The notes under the pieces: model-generated
Databases searched by the model: none
What the model saw: the letters and a program-made list of their open reading frames with translations, nothing else
What the model was told of the DNA's origin: nothing
IMG/VR virus record: IMGVR_UViG_3300009081_000001
Location: 1-64,000 of that record
Strand: one strand, 5' to 3'
Length of the DNA: 64,000 bases
Source: a virus
Shown: piece by piece, positions 8,057 through 16,877 of the stretch
Numbering within the stretch: the stretch's first letter is position 1
Layout of the letters: each line of letters starts with the position of its first letter
Made by a program: the position numbers and the translations under genes

Positions 8057-8941
8057 CTACTTGCGCTTTTGCAATTCAGCAATAGCGTTGCTATGGCCCT
8101 GGACCATCTTCAAAACGTCATCCATGCCAGCCCAAGGCTTGGTTCCGCTGCCCAGTTTCATCCAGTGTTTGTCGTAGAGCTGATAGAAGCGCCTGTCTGC
8201 CTCTTCCTGCTGGCGCTGTGGTAGTTGGTCAAACTCTGGACTGCCACGTAGATCCATGAGCTTGTGGTATTCTGCGACCTCATCCTGTTCCGTGACAGGC
8301 TGTGGGCCAGGAGCACTCCCCGGCGTCCAGCCCTGGACCATTGCCTGCTGCGTTTGCTGTGCGGCATTGCCCGTTACTCCCTGCAACTTCTTGATGAAAC
8401 GGTCAATCTCTGTGCGTTGCGCCTTGTCGTTGACCGCCCCATCGTCGCCAACAGAGGGGGCTAGGGCAGGAATGTTGTCTCGGAAGAGGAAGAGGCCGGG
8501 AACGTTGCCATATTGCTCAAGGATCAGGTTGTCCCGGTAGCGTTCCGCCTCTGCCTTTGCAAGTCGTTCGTAGAGAACACTGTCTGTTTTCTGTGGCGCT
8601 GGCTCATTTCCGTCGGAAACGTGCTTTGTCGGGGCCTTTGCCTGCGGCTCTGGTGCCGGGGCAGGTGCCTGCGACAAACGCGATTCGAGAGCAGTTAGTT
8701 TGTCGGCAAACTGCTTGAACTGACTGTCCCATGTGCTCCTATCTTCCTGATAGCGCCGATTGAGGCCGTTATACCTGGCCTCCCAATCCGTGGATTGCTG
8801 CCCCTGCTGCTGTTGAAAAGGTGCAGGGGGCATCCTCATGCTGTCCGGGCCAGCGTGGGTAATCACGTCTAGGTTCTGCGGCATACCGCCCATACCGGGA
8901 ACCAGAGGCGTCCCTGCTTGCTGCGGATCTTCCTGTGACAT
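8057..8941 (-). CDS. Capsid scaffolding protein
   Basis: A 294-residue, very hydrophilic protein: a Gln/Pro/Met-rich N-terminus, predicted coiled coil at about 50-85 (WEARYNGLNRRYQEDRSTW), an Ala/Pro-rich stretch, a long charged helical region and a basic C-terminus (AELQKRK). This composition and its position directly before the major capsid gene are typical of scaffold proteins that guide procapsid assembly. The palindrome at 8606 is read V-S-D-G-N within the disordered Ala/Pro linker. The start has GGAGG upstream. Confidence 0.7.
   Translation of the reverse strand: MSQEDPQQAGTPLVPGMGGMPQNLDVITHAGPDSMRMPPAPFQQQQGQQSTDWEARYNGLNRRYQEDRSTWDSQFKQFADKLTALESRLSQAPAPAPEPQAKAPTKHVSDGNEPAPQKTDSVLYERLAKAEAERYRDNLILEQYGNVPGLFLFRDNIPALAPSVGDDGAVNDKAQRTEIDRFIKKLQGVTGNAAQQTQQAMVQGWTPGSAPGPQPVTEQDEVAEYHKLMDLRGSPEFDQLPQRQQEEADRRFYQLYDKHWMKLGSGTKPWAGMDDVLKMVQGHSNAIAELQKRK
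8606..8620. repeat. Palindrome copy 3
   Basis: In the scaffold gene linker; read V-S-D-G-N. Confidence 0.95.
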
Positions 8942-8955
8942 TGTTAGTTTCCTCC

Positions 8956-8971
8956 GTTCAGATTTGTGAAC
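8956..8971. promoter_or_regulatory. Operator-like inverted repeat
   Basis: GTTCA-GATTTG-TGAAC, the promoter-associated half-site in inverted orientation, just upstream of the scaffold ribosome site. No convincing -35/-10 pair was seen beside it. Confidence 0.4.
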
Positions 8972-9027
8972 TTACTGCCTAAAAAAAGAGCGAAAATAGC
9001 CGATTGCGCCTATCGCAATTGCGCCTA

Positions 9028-10785
9028 TCACAGTATGGACTCAACAAAATCAGCCATTTTGGGATTGCCGGCAGTGTCGTTTGGGTGGAGGTGATCAATC
9101 AAGTCCTCGTCCAGCCAAACCGGCGGGTCGTAGGTATTCCAGCACGGCCACCCCAGGGCGGCAGCCGTCGCCGCAATGGTTGCACGCCGTATCAAGGCCG
9201 CACCCCCGTCCCGAGGCGGAACATTTAGGAAATGTAACGTCGCGCCCGGATGATCCGACGCGAATTGATTGGCCCCCGCCGTCATGGCGGCTGCAATCGC
9301 GTCCTGTGGCGCTCCCGACACATCGCTATCATTCGTGCCGAGCATGACCAACCCAACGTCGCACGGGTCACTGGCTGCCGCCACAACCTGATCCAGAAAA
9401 TCGTTTCCCGCTCCTGCTTGCGTAATAAATTTACTACCGCCCAACGCGCGATTATTGACTATCATCCGGCTGCCACCGTGGAATTGTGACCACAACATCG
9501 CGGGCCATGCCAGGCCGGTGCAGGCAAGGGAGTCACCAAACACGGAGACATACATACGTGTTCCAAAGGGTTGGGAGACAGCCAGGGTTTCGGCGGGCGT
9601 TAATTCCACATCCCACAACGCCACATGCTGCACCAATCCAGGCCAGCCCGCCTGGCCCAACCAGGCCACGCCCCCCACCCAACCATCCTGCCAGGCAGGG
9701 ATGGTGGAAACATCGGCTAGCAACAGGCCATTGATGCGGTTTCGCACCCGATTGTTACTAACCGACCACGACAACACCAGATTGTTCCAACCAAACATCC
9801 CATGTATTTGCCGGGACAGCGCATTGCCACGGCCTGAACCACTGACGATGCGAGTGGAGGTTATGGCATTATTGGCAGTGGTGCGGTAAACCTGTATAAG
9901 ATTGTTGCCATCTTGACCAATATTGATCAGATTTCTAGAGATTCCGTCTGTCCAAATGGCGTCGTCTGTGATGCGAAACCAAATGGACAGCGTGCCCTCG
10001 TCCCGATTGAGTATGTCCCGCCAATCGTGAGTGTTAATGCTACAGGCGCTGACCGACCCGTCATAGGCCGGACATATGTTTCCATCGAACCCCGCCTGAC
10101 CCAACGTCACGCTGGTATAAGCCCCATTGCGACCCGCCGCCGCGAGGACTTCTGTATCCGCCCGCTTGAATGTCACATCATCTAAATAGACCTCAGCACC
10201 GACAACGTTCGCCGGATACAGCCGAATGCCAACATTCGCACAACCGTCGGGGATCACTACCTGGGCAACTACCTCGGCCCAGTCTGTCCCGCTGATACCA
10301 GTGGAAACAATGGACCCGATGTTCGCCGTAGTCGTGGCATTGTAGAACGCATAGCGCCCGGCGTTGGTCCCATCGCCACGAGTCCAAAAACGCAACTCGT
10401 AGGTTTGCCCCACCGCGCAGGGCGCTATATTCCTATACAGGGTCGTTAGCCCACTGGCCCCTTGAACGATCTTGCACGAATGCGAGCCACTATGCACAAT
10501 GACGGTTTCATCAACAATGGAGCCGTTGGGTACATAGCTGGACCAATAGTAGAAAACGGGAGTGCCCGCCGTTTCAAAGCCGCCATTTTGTACCAGGTTG
10601 TTTCGGTTCCCCGTGTCCACGGCAACGATAGCCTCAGCCACTGCACCAGATGCTTCCCATAGCGGCAAAAAGCCGATCATGTGGCTCGGTTGAATTTCCA
10701 TCAAACGCTGATAGTATGCGGCAGGCTGCCCCTTGCTGCCACGTACATTATTGCGCCAGGCTCCGTGCATTCTCGAATGACCCAT
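9028..10785 (-). CDS. Virion-associated SGNH hydrolase with carbohydrate-binding and lectin-like domains
   Basis: A 585-residue modular protein. Residues about 60-210 resemble a family 4/9-type carbohydrate-binding module (LVQNGGFETAG, YLDDVTF); about 215-400 resemble a laminin-G/concanavalin-like fold (GTLSIWFRI, GWNNLVLSWS, VQHVALWDVELTPAE). The C-terminal 180 residues are an SGNH esterase: VFGDSLACTG (Ser nucleophile near residue 417), MLGTND (block III Asn) and DHLHPND (Asp/His). Such enzymes de-esterify or deacetylate surface sugars. Its place between scaffold and portal suggests a virion decoration or receptor-processing protein. No signal peptide. Confidence 0.75.
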   Translation of the reverse strand: MGHSRMHGAWRNNVRGSKGQPAAYYQRLMEIQPSHMIGFLPLWEASGAVAEAIVAVDTGNRNNLVQNGGFETAGTPVFYYWSSYVPNGSIVDETVIVHSGSHSCKIVQGASGLTTLYRNIAPCAVGQTYELRFWTRGDGTNAGRYAFYNATTTANIGSIVSTGISGTDWAEVVAQVVIPDGCANVGIRLYPANVVGAEVYLDDVTFKRADTEVLAAAGRNGAYTSVTLGQAGFDGNICPAYDGSVSACSINTHDWRDILNRDEGTLSIWFRITDDAIWTDGISRNLINIGQDGNNLIQVYRTTANNAITSTRIVSGSGRGNALSRQIHGMFGWNNLVLSWSVSNNRVRNRINGLLLADVSTIPAWQDGWVGGVAWLGQAGWPGLVQHVALWDVELTPAETLAVSQPFGTRMYVSVFGDSLACTGLAWPAMLWSQFHGGSRMIVNNRALGGSKFITQAGAGNDFLDQVVAAASDPCDVGLVMLGTNDSDVSGAPQDAIAAAMTAGANQFASDHPGATLHFLNVPPRDGGAALIRRATIAATAAALGWPCWNTYDPPVWLDEDLIDHLHPNDTAGNPKMADFVESIL

Positions 10786-10786
10786 A

Positions 10787-11257
10787 CTAGCCTCCGATGT
10801 AGGTCACACCTTCGCCGTTGGTGTCAACGTCGATGAACACGGTTGCCAGATTCGCCACTTCCACGAACACCTCTTCCCCGGCATCCAAGACAAAGCCGGT
10901 AAGAGACGTGACAGGGTTGGCCCCAACATAGACGTTGTTGGTGTTCGCTGCCAGCGCCTTGATGCGTACCCCGTAGGTCAGCACCGTCGATGCGCCAAGC
11001 GCCACTTCGGTTCCCGCTGCGGCAACTACCGTCTTGCCATGCACAATAGTCGCTGCTGGTGAGACAGTCACCACCCCCGCCAGTCGAGCCGCCCGGTCGG
11101 TCACGTCTACCTCTGTACTGGCAGCAAGCTCGATCTCATTATCTGCCAGAGACACCACCATAGCATGACCATCGCCCGTATCCTCATACTTCTGATAGGT
11201 GCCAGTCGAGCCCGCTGCCTCTTCTGTACCCGCAATCTTCTTGTATTCGTCAGCCAT
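10787..11257 (-). CDS. Small virion structural (decoration-like) protein
   Basis: 156 residues, starting MADEYKKIAG. The second half (GVRIKALAANTNNVYVGANP...GEEVFVEVANLATVFIDV) is a beta-rich repeat-like domain seen in many phage structural proteins near head genes. No catalytic residues. The ribosome site AAGGGAG follows directly after a copy of the palindrome (11271). Confidence 0.6.
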   Translation of the reverse strand: MADEYKKIAGTEEAAGSTGTYQKYEDTGDGHAMVVSLADNEIELAASTEVDVTDRAARLAGVVTVSPAATIVHGKTVVAAAGTEVALGASTVLTYGVRIKALAANTNNVYVGANPVTSLTGFVLDAGEEVFVEVANLATVFIDVDTNGEGVTYIGG

Positions 11258-11270
11258 CTCTTACTCCCTT

Positions 11271-11285
11271 ATTTCCGACGGAAAC
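11271..11285. repeat. Palindrome copy 4
   Basis: Intergenic, directly before the ribosome site of the 10787-11257 gene. Confidence 0.95.
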
Positions 11286-11286
11286 G

Positions 11287-11589
11287 CTAGAACACTCCTA
11301 GCGCCTTGAGCGCAACGAGGATAACCGTCGTTACGCCCCCGATGATAGCCACGGTGCCACTATACTTCACTGCCAGCTCTCTCAGGTCCAAGCGCACATC
11401 TGGCACCTGTGAAAGCGTGGGCTGCACCTGGGTCTGCCGCCAGTCCTTGAGCACGGCGATGTCTGTGCAGTTGTCCCGAACAGTTCCATTGAGGCGCTTT
11501 AGCTGTTCCTTTACTTCCTTGATCTCTTCCTTGATCTGCTCCATTACCACCAATACTTTTGTCTGGAATTGTTCGGTTCCTGTTTCCAT
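11287..11589 (-). CDS. Coiled-coil protein with C-terminal membrane segment (XhlA/holin-like)
   Basis: 100 residues: an N-terminal coiled coil (EQIKEEIKEVKEQLKRLNGT) and a single C-terminal transmembrane helix (VAIIGGVTTVILVALKALGV). This architecture matches XhlA-type haemolysin/holin-associated proteins, but also other phage membrane anchors. It lies between portal and virion genes rather than in a lysis block, so a lysis role is uncertain. Confidence 0.5.
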   Translation of the reverse strand: METGTEQFQTKVLVVMEQIKEEIKEVKEQLKRLNGTVRDNCTDIAVLKDWRQTQVQPTLSQVPDVRLDLRELAVKYSGTVAIIGGVTTVILVALKALGVF

Positions 11590-11590
11590 G

Positions 11591-13366
11591 TTACCCCTTC
11601 GCTGCCGGTTTCTGTCCCTGTGGCTGCTTTGCGGGCTGCTTCATAACCGGCTCCTGGGGAACCCCTGCCACTTCGGGCATCCATCCTGCCGTACTGTCAG
11701 GGTTGGTATCCTCATGGATCTCTAGCTCACGGCCCGCCACTGCCGCCTCAAGCTGTCCGTACCTTACAAGCCACTCGCCTAGCTGTTTTAGCTCCAGGTC
11801 GATATCTTCAATGTCGCCAAGTCGTTTCAACCACTCTTGAGGGGATACTGCCTTGGCTGTAGCCAGCCTGGTCACTTCATCAATAATCTCAAGCCTGTCA
11901 CGCGGCACAACCGGGCGATACTCTACATGCTGCCGTAAGAGGGTAGCGCCTGTCTCTACCTTCGGTATGCCCTCAATCGCCCCCGCCTTGTTGGCCCAAA
12001 TGACAGCAAGGATCTCGTTAATGCCCCCCGACTTGGCAATGGCCGTGGTCCAGTGTGACCGCATCCAGTCAATCGTATTCGTCGTGGGCAGCATCTCCAG
12101 GGCCATAGCGAAACCAGACTTCGCCGCCTTGACCACACCCTTTGCAGCAGGGGTAAGACCGGCTCCCACTTCGGAGAGGGACAAGAGCCTGTCTGTAAAG
12201 GCATCGGTCTGCGTGGGCACTTCGGGTTGAGGGAATTGGTGTACCTTGGCTGGTTCACGTCCTGCAGGTGTCTTGCCCATGTTCAGGGCACCGGACTTGG
12301 GGATAGGGATGATGCCTTGCTTGTCGCCAGGACCGTTGTAGTCTGAAAGGCCAAATGCGGGGTGACTCCCCCTGGTAAGCGCGTCGCCAAAGTCTGCGAG
12401 AGTCTTGTTGACCTCGGACTGCATACCCTCTAGATCGTAGGCCAGGCTTGCGCCAAAGAAGCCGCCTACCCTGATACGGGGTACGTACACAAAGGGGATG
12501 ATGCCCACCCCGTAGACAGGATGGACGTAGGGGTTGGGGCCTCGCATCTCACCGATGACGGTGCCAAACTGGTCAAATATCCTTGCCGCAATGCCGGGAT
12601 CATCGGCGTTCTTCAGGCCCTTGCCAAGCGCCACATAGTATTGACGCCTATCCCAATGCTCCTCGACCGGGACTTTGTTGTTATCAGAAAGGCCCAGGCC
12701 GTCTACCTCTGCCTCGGTGAGCCCGTACACCTGCACCGCTACAGCTTTGGCAACGCTGAACTTTATACGAACAGCAATCAGCTCCTCGAAGTTGACCGGG
12801 TTCCAGATAGGATAGAAGTGCTCGGGCTGAATGGTCTGCAACTGGCATCCATAAGTGGAGAGAGGGCTACGGGCATCCCATGCTACCTTGAGGATACAGC
12901 CACCGGCCCATTGCTGGATCGTGCCATTGCTTCTAAGGGTATGGAAGTTAAAGCTCCACCAGTAGTCTAGCGCCTCTTTGAGTTGCCGCGCCTGTTCTGT
13001 CGCTTCCCGCCCCGGCCTCCCCGGCACCTTGCTGTCAATGCGAATGTCGAATAGGTCATCTGACTCTGCTCCTGTCTTGGCTCTACCCCACAACATACCG
13101 GCATACAAGAGACAGTAGGACTTGATGAGGTTGAACCGCACCGGCCAGCGGTAGGTATCCTGGTCTGTGTCAGAACCAGGGTTCTCCATCGTGGATAGGG
13201 ATTCTTCCAGGGCGCGACCGTCGAAAAGGGAACGCCAAGTATCGTAGCGTTCCATCATCCAGTCCAACTCCGGTTGTCGTTGGCGTTCTGGATCCCTCTT
13301 CTCGCCTTTTACGTCAGAGTATGCAGTTTGTGGAAGTCTGCGCAGCCCCAAAGACCATCTAGGCAT
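11591..13366 (-). CDS. Portal protein
   Basis: A 591-residue protein with the portal pattern: an N-terminal region binding the tail side (DWMMERYDTWRSLFDGRA), a long middle domain (WDARSPLSTYGCQLQTIQPEHFYPIWNP; NPYVHPVYGVGIIPFVYVPR), a helical stem and wing (EGMQSEVNKTLADFGDAL) and a disordered Pro/Gln/Lys-rich C-terminus (KQPAKQPQGQKPAAKG). Twelve copies form the channel through which terminase pumps DNA. It lies between large terminase and the capsid genes, as in SPP1-like order. No clear promoter was seen directly upstream. Confidence 0.85.
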   Translation of the reverse strand: MPRWSLGLRRLPQTAYSDVKGEKRDPERQRQPELDWMMERYDTWRSLFDGRALEESLSTMENPGSDTDQDTYRWPVRFNLIKSYCLLYAGMLWGRAKTGAESDDLFDIRIDSKVPGRPGREATEQARQLKEALDYWWSFNFHTLRSNGTIQQWAGGCILKVAWDARSPLSTYGCQLQTIQPEHFYPIWNPVNFEELIAVRIKFSVAKAVAVQVYGLTEAEVDGLGLSDNNKVPVEEHWDRRQYYVALGKGLKNADDPGIAARIFDQFGTVIGEMRGPNPYVHPVYGVGIIPFVYVPRIRVGGFFGASLAYDLEGMQSEVNKTLADFGDALTRGSHPAFGLSDYNGPGDKQGIIPIPKSGALNMGKTPAGREPAKVHQFPQPEVPTQTDAFTDRLLSLSEVGAGLTPAAKGVVKAAKSGFAMALEMLPTTNTIDWMRSHWTTAIAKSGGINEILAVIWANKAGAIEGIPKVETGATLLRQHVEYRPVVPRDRLEIIDEVTRLATAKAVSPQEWLKRLGDIEDIDLELKQLGEWLVRYGQLEAAVAGRELEIHEDTNPDSTAGWMPEVAGVPQEPVMKQPAKQPQGQKPAAKG

Positions 13367-13419
13367 AGACTAGCTTTCCCCACCCCACCCCCGCTGCCCA
13401 AGGCAGCACCTACCCACTT

Positions 13420-13460
13420 AAATAGAAAGAGCCCTAGACCATGTAGGCTCTAGGGCTCTC
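13420..13460 (-). terminator. Rho-independent terminator
   Basis: On the minus strand AGAGCCCTAGA, a ten-base loop, TCTAGGGCTCT, then TTCTATTT. It lies between the 13.5-kb small gene and the portal gene and should limit transcription entering the structural operon. A second hairpin (GCTGCC-caa-GGCAGC) follows near 13393-13408. Confidence 0.8.
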
Positions 13461-13480
13461 GATCTCGGGCTATTCGTCTG

Positions 13481-13672
13481 TTAACGTTTCATCTTCTCGT
13501 GACAGGCCAGCAGGGTTTCAATGTCTATCGGTTCTTCCTGCATCGTGGCTTTACACCACACCCACACTTGCTTTCCGTCGAACCGGGCTACTACCTGTCT
13601 GCATCCACCCGTTACCAGGCGGAGATGGCCTGTCTCTTCTTCGAACACCGCTTTAGACATTATACCCCACAT
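13481..13672 (-). CDS. Small hypothetical protein
   Basis: 63 residues from the ATG at 13672 (MWGIM) or 59 from the ATG at 13660 (MSKAVFEEETG). The perfect promoter at 13659-13687 overlaps both starts: the second ATG is part of its -10 box. From that promoter only an internal GTG (13648) could be used, so the ATGs need upstream read-through. No family recognised; a terminator follows. Confidence 0.5.
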   Translation of the reverse strand: MWGIMSKAVFEEETGHLRLVTGGCRQVVARFDGKQVWVWCKATMQEEPIDIETLLACHEKMKR

Positions 13673-13687
13673 CGTTCATAGTGTCAA
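13659..13687 (-). promoter_or_regulatory. Perfect-consensus sigma-70 promoter
   Basis: TTGACA, 17-bp spacer, TATAAT on the minus strand. The spacer contains TGAAC, the putative operator half-site. Predicted start near 13652. It could supply the structural operon if transcription passes the terminator at 13420-13460. Confidence 0.85.
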
Positions 13688-13712
13688 GCCGGTATACCAT
13701 GTATCTGAACCT

Positions 13713-13727
13713 ATTTCCGACGGAAAT
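13713..13727. repeat. Palindrome copy 5
   Basis: Directly after the stop of the 13727-13969 gene. Confidence 0.95.
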
Positions 13728-13969
13728 CAACGCTGGTCCCTTATCTCTCTCACTTCTACCCGGTATTCCCTGCCAGAATCGACCATCAGCCCCGCCTTTG
13801 CCTCAGAGAGAAGCAGTTGAATGTAGTCGTCGGGTAGGGCTCTGGCTTGTAGCTCTTGGATGCGCTCTGCTATAAATGAGGCCCATATCTCGTCCCTGTA
13901 GCCCTCGGGCAAGTGCTTGCGGCATTGCTCATAGGCCCATATCCAGAATCTCGCTAGACCCTTTTGCAC
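13727..13969 (-). CDS. Small hypothetical protein
   Basis: 80 residues, GTG start at 13969 inside the end of the upstream gene (16-bp overlap). Mostly helical (FWIWAYEQCRKHLPEGYRD; IQLLLSEAKAGLMVD), no cysteine pair or membrane helix. The stop codon is directly followed by a palindrome copy (13713). Unrecognised. Confidence 0.6.
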   Translation of the reverse strand: MQKGLARFWIWAYEQCRKHLPEGYRDEIWASFIAERIQELQARALPDDYIQLLLSEAKAGLMVDSGREYRVEVREIRDQR

Positions 13970-14187
13970 TTTGGCATGGCCTCCACGATGGCATTATATG
14001 TCGCATCCCTGGCCTGTGCATCTGAATAGATAATCATCCGCTCCAGACCCTTATAGGTAACGATGATCCGGTATTCATTTTGGCGGCTGGATGCGGTATA
14101 TTGAACATCTGCCTTAGTAACCGTCCTAATGCCAGCAATCGCAATGACGGCATCGCTATCTGCTACATACAACACATTCTCGCTCAT
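13954..14187 (-). CDS. Small hypothetical protein
   Basis: 77 residues, ATG at 14187 overlapping the terminase stop by 4 bp, with GAGAGAGG upstream. The sequence has beta-hairpin character (YRIIVTYKGLERMIIYSDA). Translationally coupled to terminase; function unknown. Confidence 0.65.
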   Translation of the reverse strand: MSENVLYVADSDAVIAIAGIRTVTKADVQYTASSRQNEYRIIVTYKGLERMIIYSDAQARDATYNAIVEAMPKCKRV

Positions 14188-15956
14188 CTTGTTCTTACCT
14201 CTCTCCTTCGATCTCGTACTTCCCTAAAGAAGTACTCCGGTTCTTCCCAGTACTCCTCTTCCTCTTTCGGCTCTGGCATCTGGAACATATCAGCCACATA
14301 GGGCCATACCACGTTCGTCAGCGCCAAGAGAGCCATGACCGTATCCTGTGGCAGCTTCTTGTCAAGTATCTGATACCCTGATAGCTCCTGCTCCAAGAGG
14401 CTGATAAGGGGGGAGACGAACAACCCCGACTGTAGCAAGAGCTGTGCCTGCATGATGAGCGTCGGCTTGATGACGTTCATGTTCAGCGGTACAATCTGCA
14501 AGTCCTCGGGCCACACCACTTCATGCACGTTCTTCTGTGTGCCGCCTGCTTCTGCCGCGAAATGGCCTTCTGGCATCGGGTATCTTTGTAAGATGTACTT
14601 GCAGTCTGCAATCCAGGGACGGATAGAACCTTGCCCTACCCTGCTCACATTCCCCACATGGAAGTACACGATCTCGAACGGGCGGGCGTCTATCCTTGCG
14701 ACGATATTGCACCACTTGTTCCGGTTAGGCACCCGCCCGGTGCCCGGATCGCCACCTACCGCATACGCTGCTCCCTGCTCTGGCGGCTTCTCATAATGGA
14801 CCAACCCATACTCTTCGTGTTTGATGAACTTCCAGCCCGGCGCTTCCTCTTCTACCGCTGCAACCGCTGTCTCGGTGAGCGAGTTGTCAAAGAGGTTATC
14901 AAGGTGGTCCTGAACGAACACATCACCGACAGCCCTTGGGCGCTCGGCATCCATCTCGACACGCAGCCCATCAGGATCGTCCAAGAACTGCTGGCGGAGT
15001 AGCCCCTTCTGGTCCTCGTCAAAGTAGGCATTCATGGCGCTGGTCCAGGTCATAGACCAACGCTTATCAGGGTTGTTCTTGCCCCACTTGTAGCGAATCC
15101 ACTCCCAGGCCCACGGTCCAGCGTTCCCGGTGAGCATCAGGACCGTGCGCTTGGTGACGTTCTTCTTGACTACCCAGGCATCGAGACTCTTCTGCAAAGC
15201 CCTGCGCCGTCTCGGGTTCGTCTCGGTCTGCATCTCGAAGACTCGCTCATCGTACTCTTGCTTGAGGGCAGGGTCAGAGTTGAGCGTATACCAGTTAGGC
15301 CCACGCGCAATCCCTGTCAGGATGCGCACAAAGTAATCGTCCATGTTGATGCGGAACGATTCATCACTGGTCACGTAGCCCGCCGTAAGGGACCGTAGCA
15401 GCTCCATCGGCTTGCCACCATGCCCGCCCTGTGACCGGAAGAAGAACTTTGTACCTGGGTCAAACTCATTCCAGGGACGCAACTCGATATCTGGTGCCGG
15501 TGCCACCCTGGTATGCTGTAGGAAGATACGGCTGAAGTTGGACGCTCCCCCCTTCTCCAAGATGATATCATAGGCATACTTGGACTGCTCGATAGAGGGT
15601 GCCGTGTGCAGCCAGTTATAGCCGGGGGTGAATGCTGTGCGCGTGGCAAAGACAATCGCCAATGCCTCTGACTTGCTGGCACCACGACCGCCGTGCAACA
15701 TGATATCTTGGATGGGGCAGTAGTACAATGGTGCCTGGAAGTCTTGGAGCTGCCAGCCAAAGAGGTACTGCAGCGCCACGTTGATGATGGGCTGGCCGTT
15801 CTCACTCCTGGGAATGTAGGCGGGCCAGTCCTCTCCGTACCGCAAGAAGCCATCCCGAATAAACCAGTCACCCGACCGGGCATACTCGAATAGCTCAATC
15901 TCCTCGGGTACAAGGATATCCTCAACAAATCTAGGTGCTTCTGTCTTGCGGGCCAT
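14184..15956 (-). CDS. terL: Terminase large subunit
   Basis: A 590-residue packaging motor. The N-terminal ATPase has an atypical Walker A, GGRGASKS (residues 89-96), and a DE pair at 198-199 that fits Walker B. The motif LTGNAG near 275 fits the coupling region. The C-terminal RNase H-like nuclease begins with VGGDPGTG (Asp 403), the first metal ligand. It cuts concatemers and drives DNA into the procapsid through the portal. It overlaps the next gene by 4 bp and starts inside the preceding P-loop gene. A small-terminase candidate lies far away at 31.7-32.2 kb. Confidence 0.9.
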   Translation of the reverse strand: MARKTEAPRFVEDILVPEEIELFEYARSGDWFIRDGFLRYGEDWPAYIPRSENGQPIINVALQYLFGWQLQDFQAPLYYCPIQDIMLHGGRGASKSEALAIVFATRTAFTPGYNWLHTAPSIEQSKYAYDIILEKGGASNFSRIFLQHTRVAPAPDIELRPWNEFDPGTKFFFRSQGGHGGKPMELLRSLTAGYVTSDESFRINMDDYFVRILTGIARGPNWYTLNSDPALKQEYDERVFEMQTETNPRRRRALQKSLDAWVVKKNVTKRTVLMLTGNAGPWAWEWIRYKWGKNNPDKRWSMTWTSAMNAYFDEDQKGLLRQQFLDDPDGLRVEMDAERPRAVGDVFVQDHLDNLFDNSLTETAVAAVEEEAPGWKFIKHEEYGLVHYEKPPEQGAAYAVGGDPGTGRVPNRNKWCNIVARIDARPFEIVYFHVGNVSRVGQGSIRPWIADCKYILQRYPMPEGHFAAEAGGTQKNVHEVVWPEDLQIVPLNMNVIKPTLIMQAQLLLQSGLFVSPLISLLEQELSGYQILDKKLPQDTVMALLALTNVVWPYVADMFQMPEPKEEEEYWEEPEYFFREVRDRRREVRTR

Positions 15957-16407
15957 GCTCTCTACTTTCAGAACATGGCTCTAAGGCTCTCGTTATTCTC
16001 TTAAGCATATCTACTAGCTCTGGCGATACACCGCCATCATATTCCCAAACAACGTGATCAATGTCGGAGTGCTGTAATCGCAGGCCCATATAGTGGATGG
16101 GATCGCGGGGAGTCTCTATTCTAATGTTCTTGTGGTCGAGTCCAAGAAGATCAGCCCACCCCCGTACCCTCTTCTGCAAGTCTCTGACATACCATTGTGT
16201 GTGTACCAGAAACAGGACTTGCCCAAACTGACTATGATACAGAGCTTCTACCAAGTCTCTGGTTGTGCGCCCGCTACCTCTCGGCCATGCCAGAATCCCA
16301 CCAGACTGTTCTTTAACCAGATGGTGGATCTCCTTCATATTCTGCGTGGTCGGGACAAGCAGCCCCAACCTCTCGTAAATCTCTTGTAGTGTCATCGTTT
16401 GGGCCAT
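15931..16407 (-). CDS. P-loop-containing protein of unknown role
   Basis: 158 residues. A Walker A-like WPRGSGRTT at about residues 42-50 is followed by a hydrophobic beta strand (VLFLVHTQWY), and VVWEYDGG could be a Walker B-like strand, suggesting a compact RecA/P-loop fold. It overlaps the start of terL by 26 bp, so it may be a packaging accessory. No close family recognised. Confidence 0.6.
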   Translation of the reverse strand: MAQTMTLQEIYERLGLLVPTTQNMKEIHHLVKEQSGGILAWPRGSGRTTRDLVEALYHSQFGQVLFLVHTQWYVRDLQKRVRGWADLLGLDHKNIRIETPRDPIHYMGLRLQHSDIDHVVWEYDGGVSPELVDMLKRITRALEPCSESREHGPQDRST

Positions 16408-16619
16408 GTTCCGCGTATAATGTCCCCTGTTTTTCTAAGCTGCCCAAGTAGGTACTTGGGAATGTCCTCGAACCACATCCTAGCTAAGTAGGATTGCTTG
16501 GGTAGAGGCTCCCATAGTCCACAATCTACGCAGAAGTTATGATAGCCCTCGCAATCGAGTGCCCACGAATACCTATGGATACCCACCTTGCACAACAATC
16601 GCCTTAGTCGTTTTCTCAT
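16392..16619 (-). CDS. Small protein with a zinc-binding Cys/His pattern
   Basis: 75 residues, basic N-terminus (MRKRLRRLLCKVGIHRYSW) and C...H...C-x2-C pattern (CKVGIH, FCVDCG) that could bind one zinc ion. The start lies next to the stop of the upstream gene, whose last codons are a palindrome copy. Unrecognised. Confidence 0.6.
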   Translation of the reverse strand: MRKRLRRLLCKVGIHRYSWALDCEGYHNFCVDCGLWEPLPKQSYLARMWFEDIPKYLLGQLRKTGDIIRGTWPKR

Positions 16620-16877
16620 TCATTCCTCATTTCCGTCGGAAATCCCTGTACGCACTATGGCATCATTGATTGCGTCAACAATCTCGTCAATGGCTAAGTA
16701 CAACTCGCGAAGTTGATGTGCGCCAGAATAGGGGCCAGGATGTAGCGTAACGCTCTTGCTCTCCAGGCCATTGATCTCGATACGCTTGACCTCGCCATTT
16801 TCTACGCTGGCACAAATGCTGGTAGTGCCCACCTTGGATACCAACCACTCGCTCTTAGATCCCTGAATCTCTAGCAT
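16620..16877 (-). CDS. Small hypothetical protein ending in I-S-D-G-N-E-E
   Basis: 85 residues from the ATG at 16877, which shares one base with the TAA of the upstream gene; an upstream in-frame ATG at 16889 is also possible. The last codons, GISDGNEE, are encoded by the palindrome at 16629, so the repeat forms the C-terminus. No family recognised. Confidence 0.6.
   Translation of the reverse strand: MLEIQGSKSEWLVSKVGTTSICASVENGEVKRIEINGLESKSVTLHPGPYSGAHQLRELYLAIDEIVDAINDAIVRTGISDGNEE
16629..16643. repeat. Palindrome copy 6
   Basis: C-terminal codons (I-S-D-G-N-E-E) of the 16620-16877 gene. Confidence 0.95.
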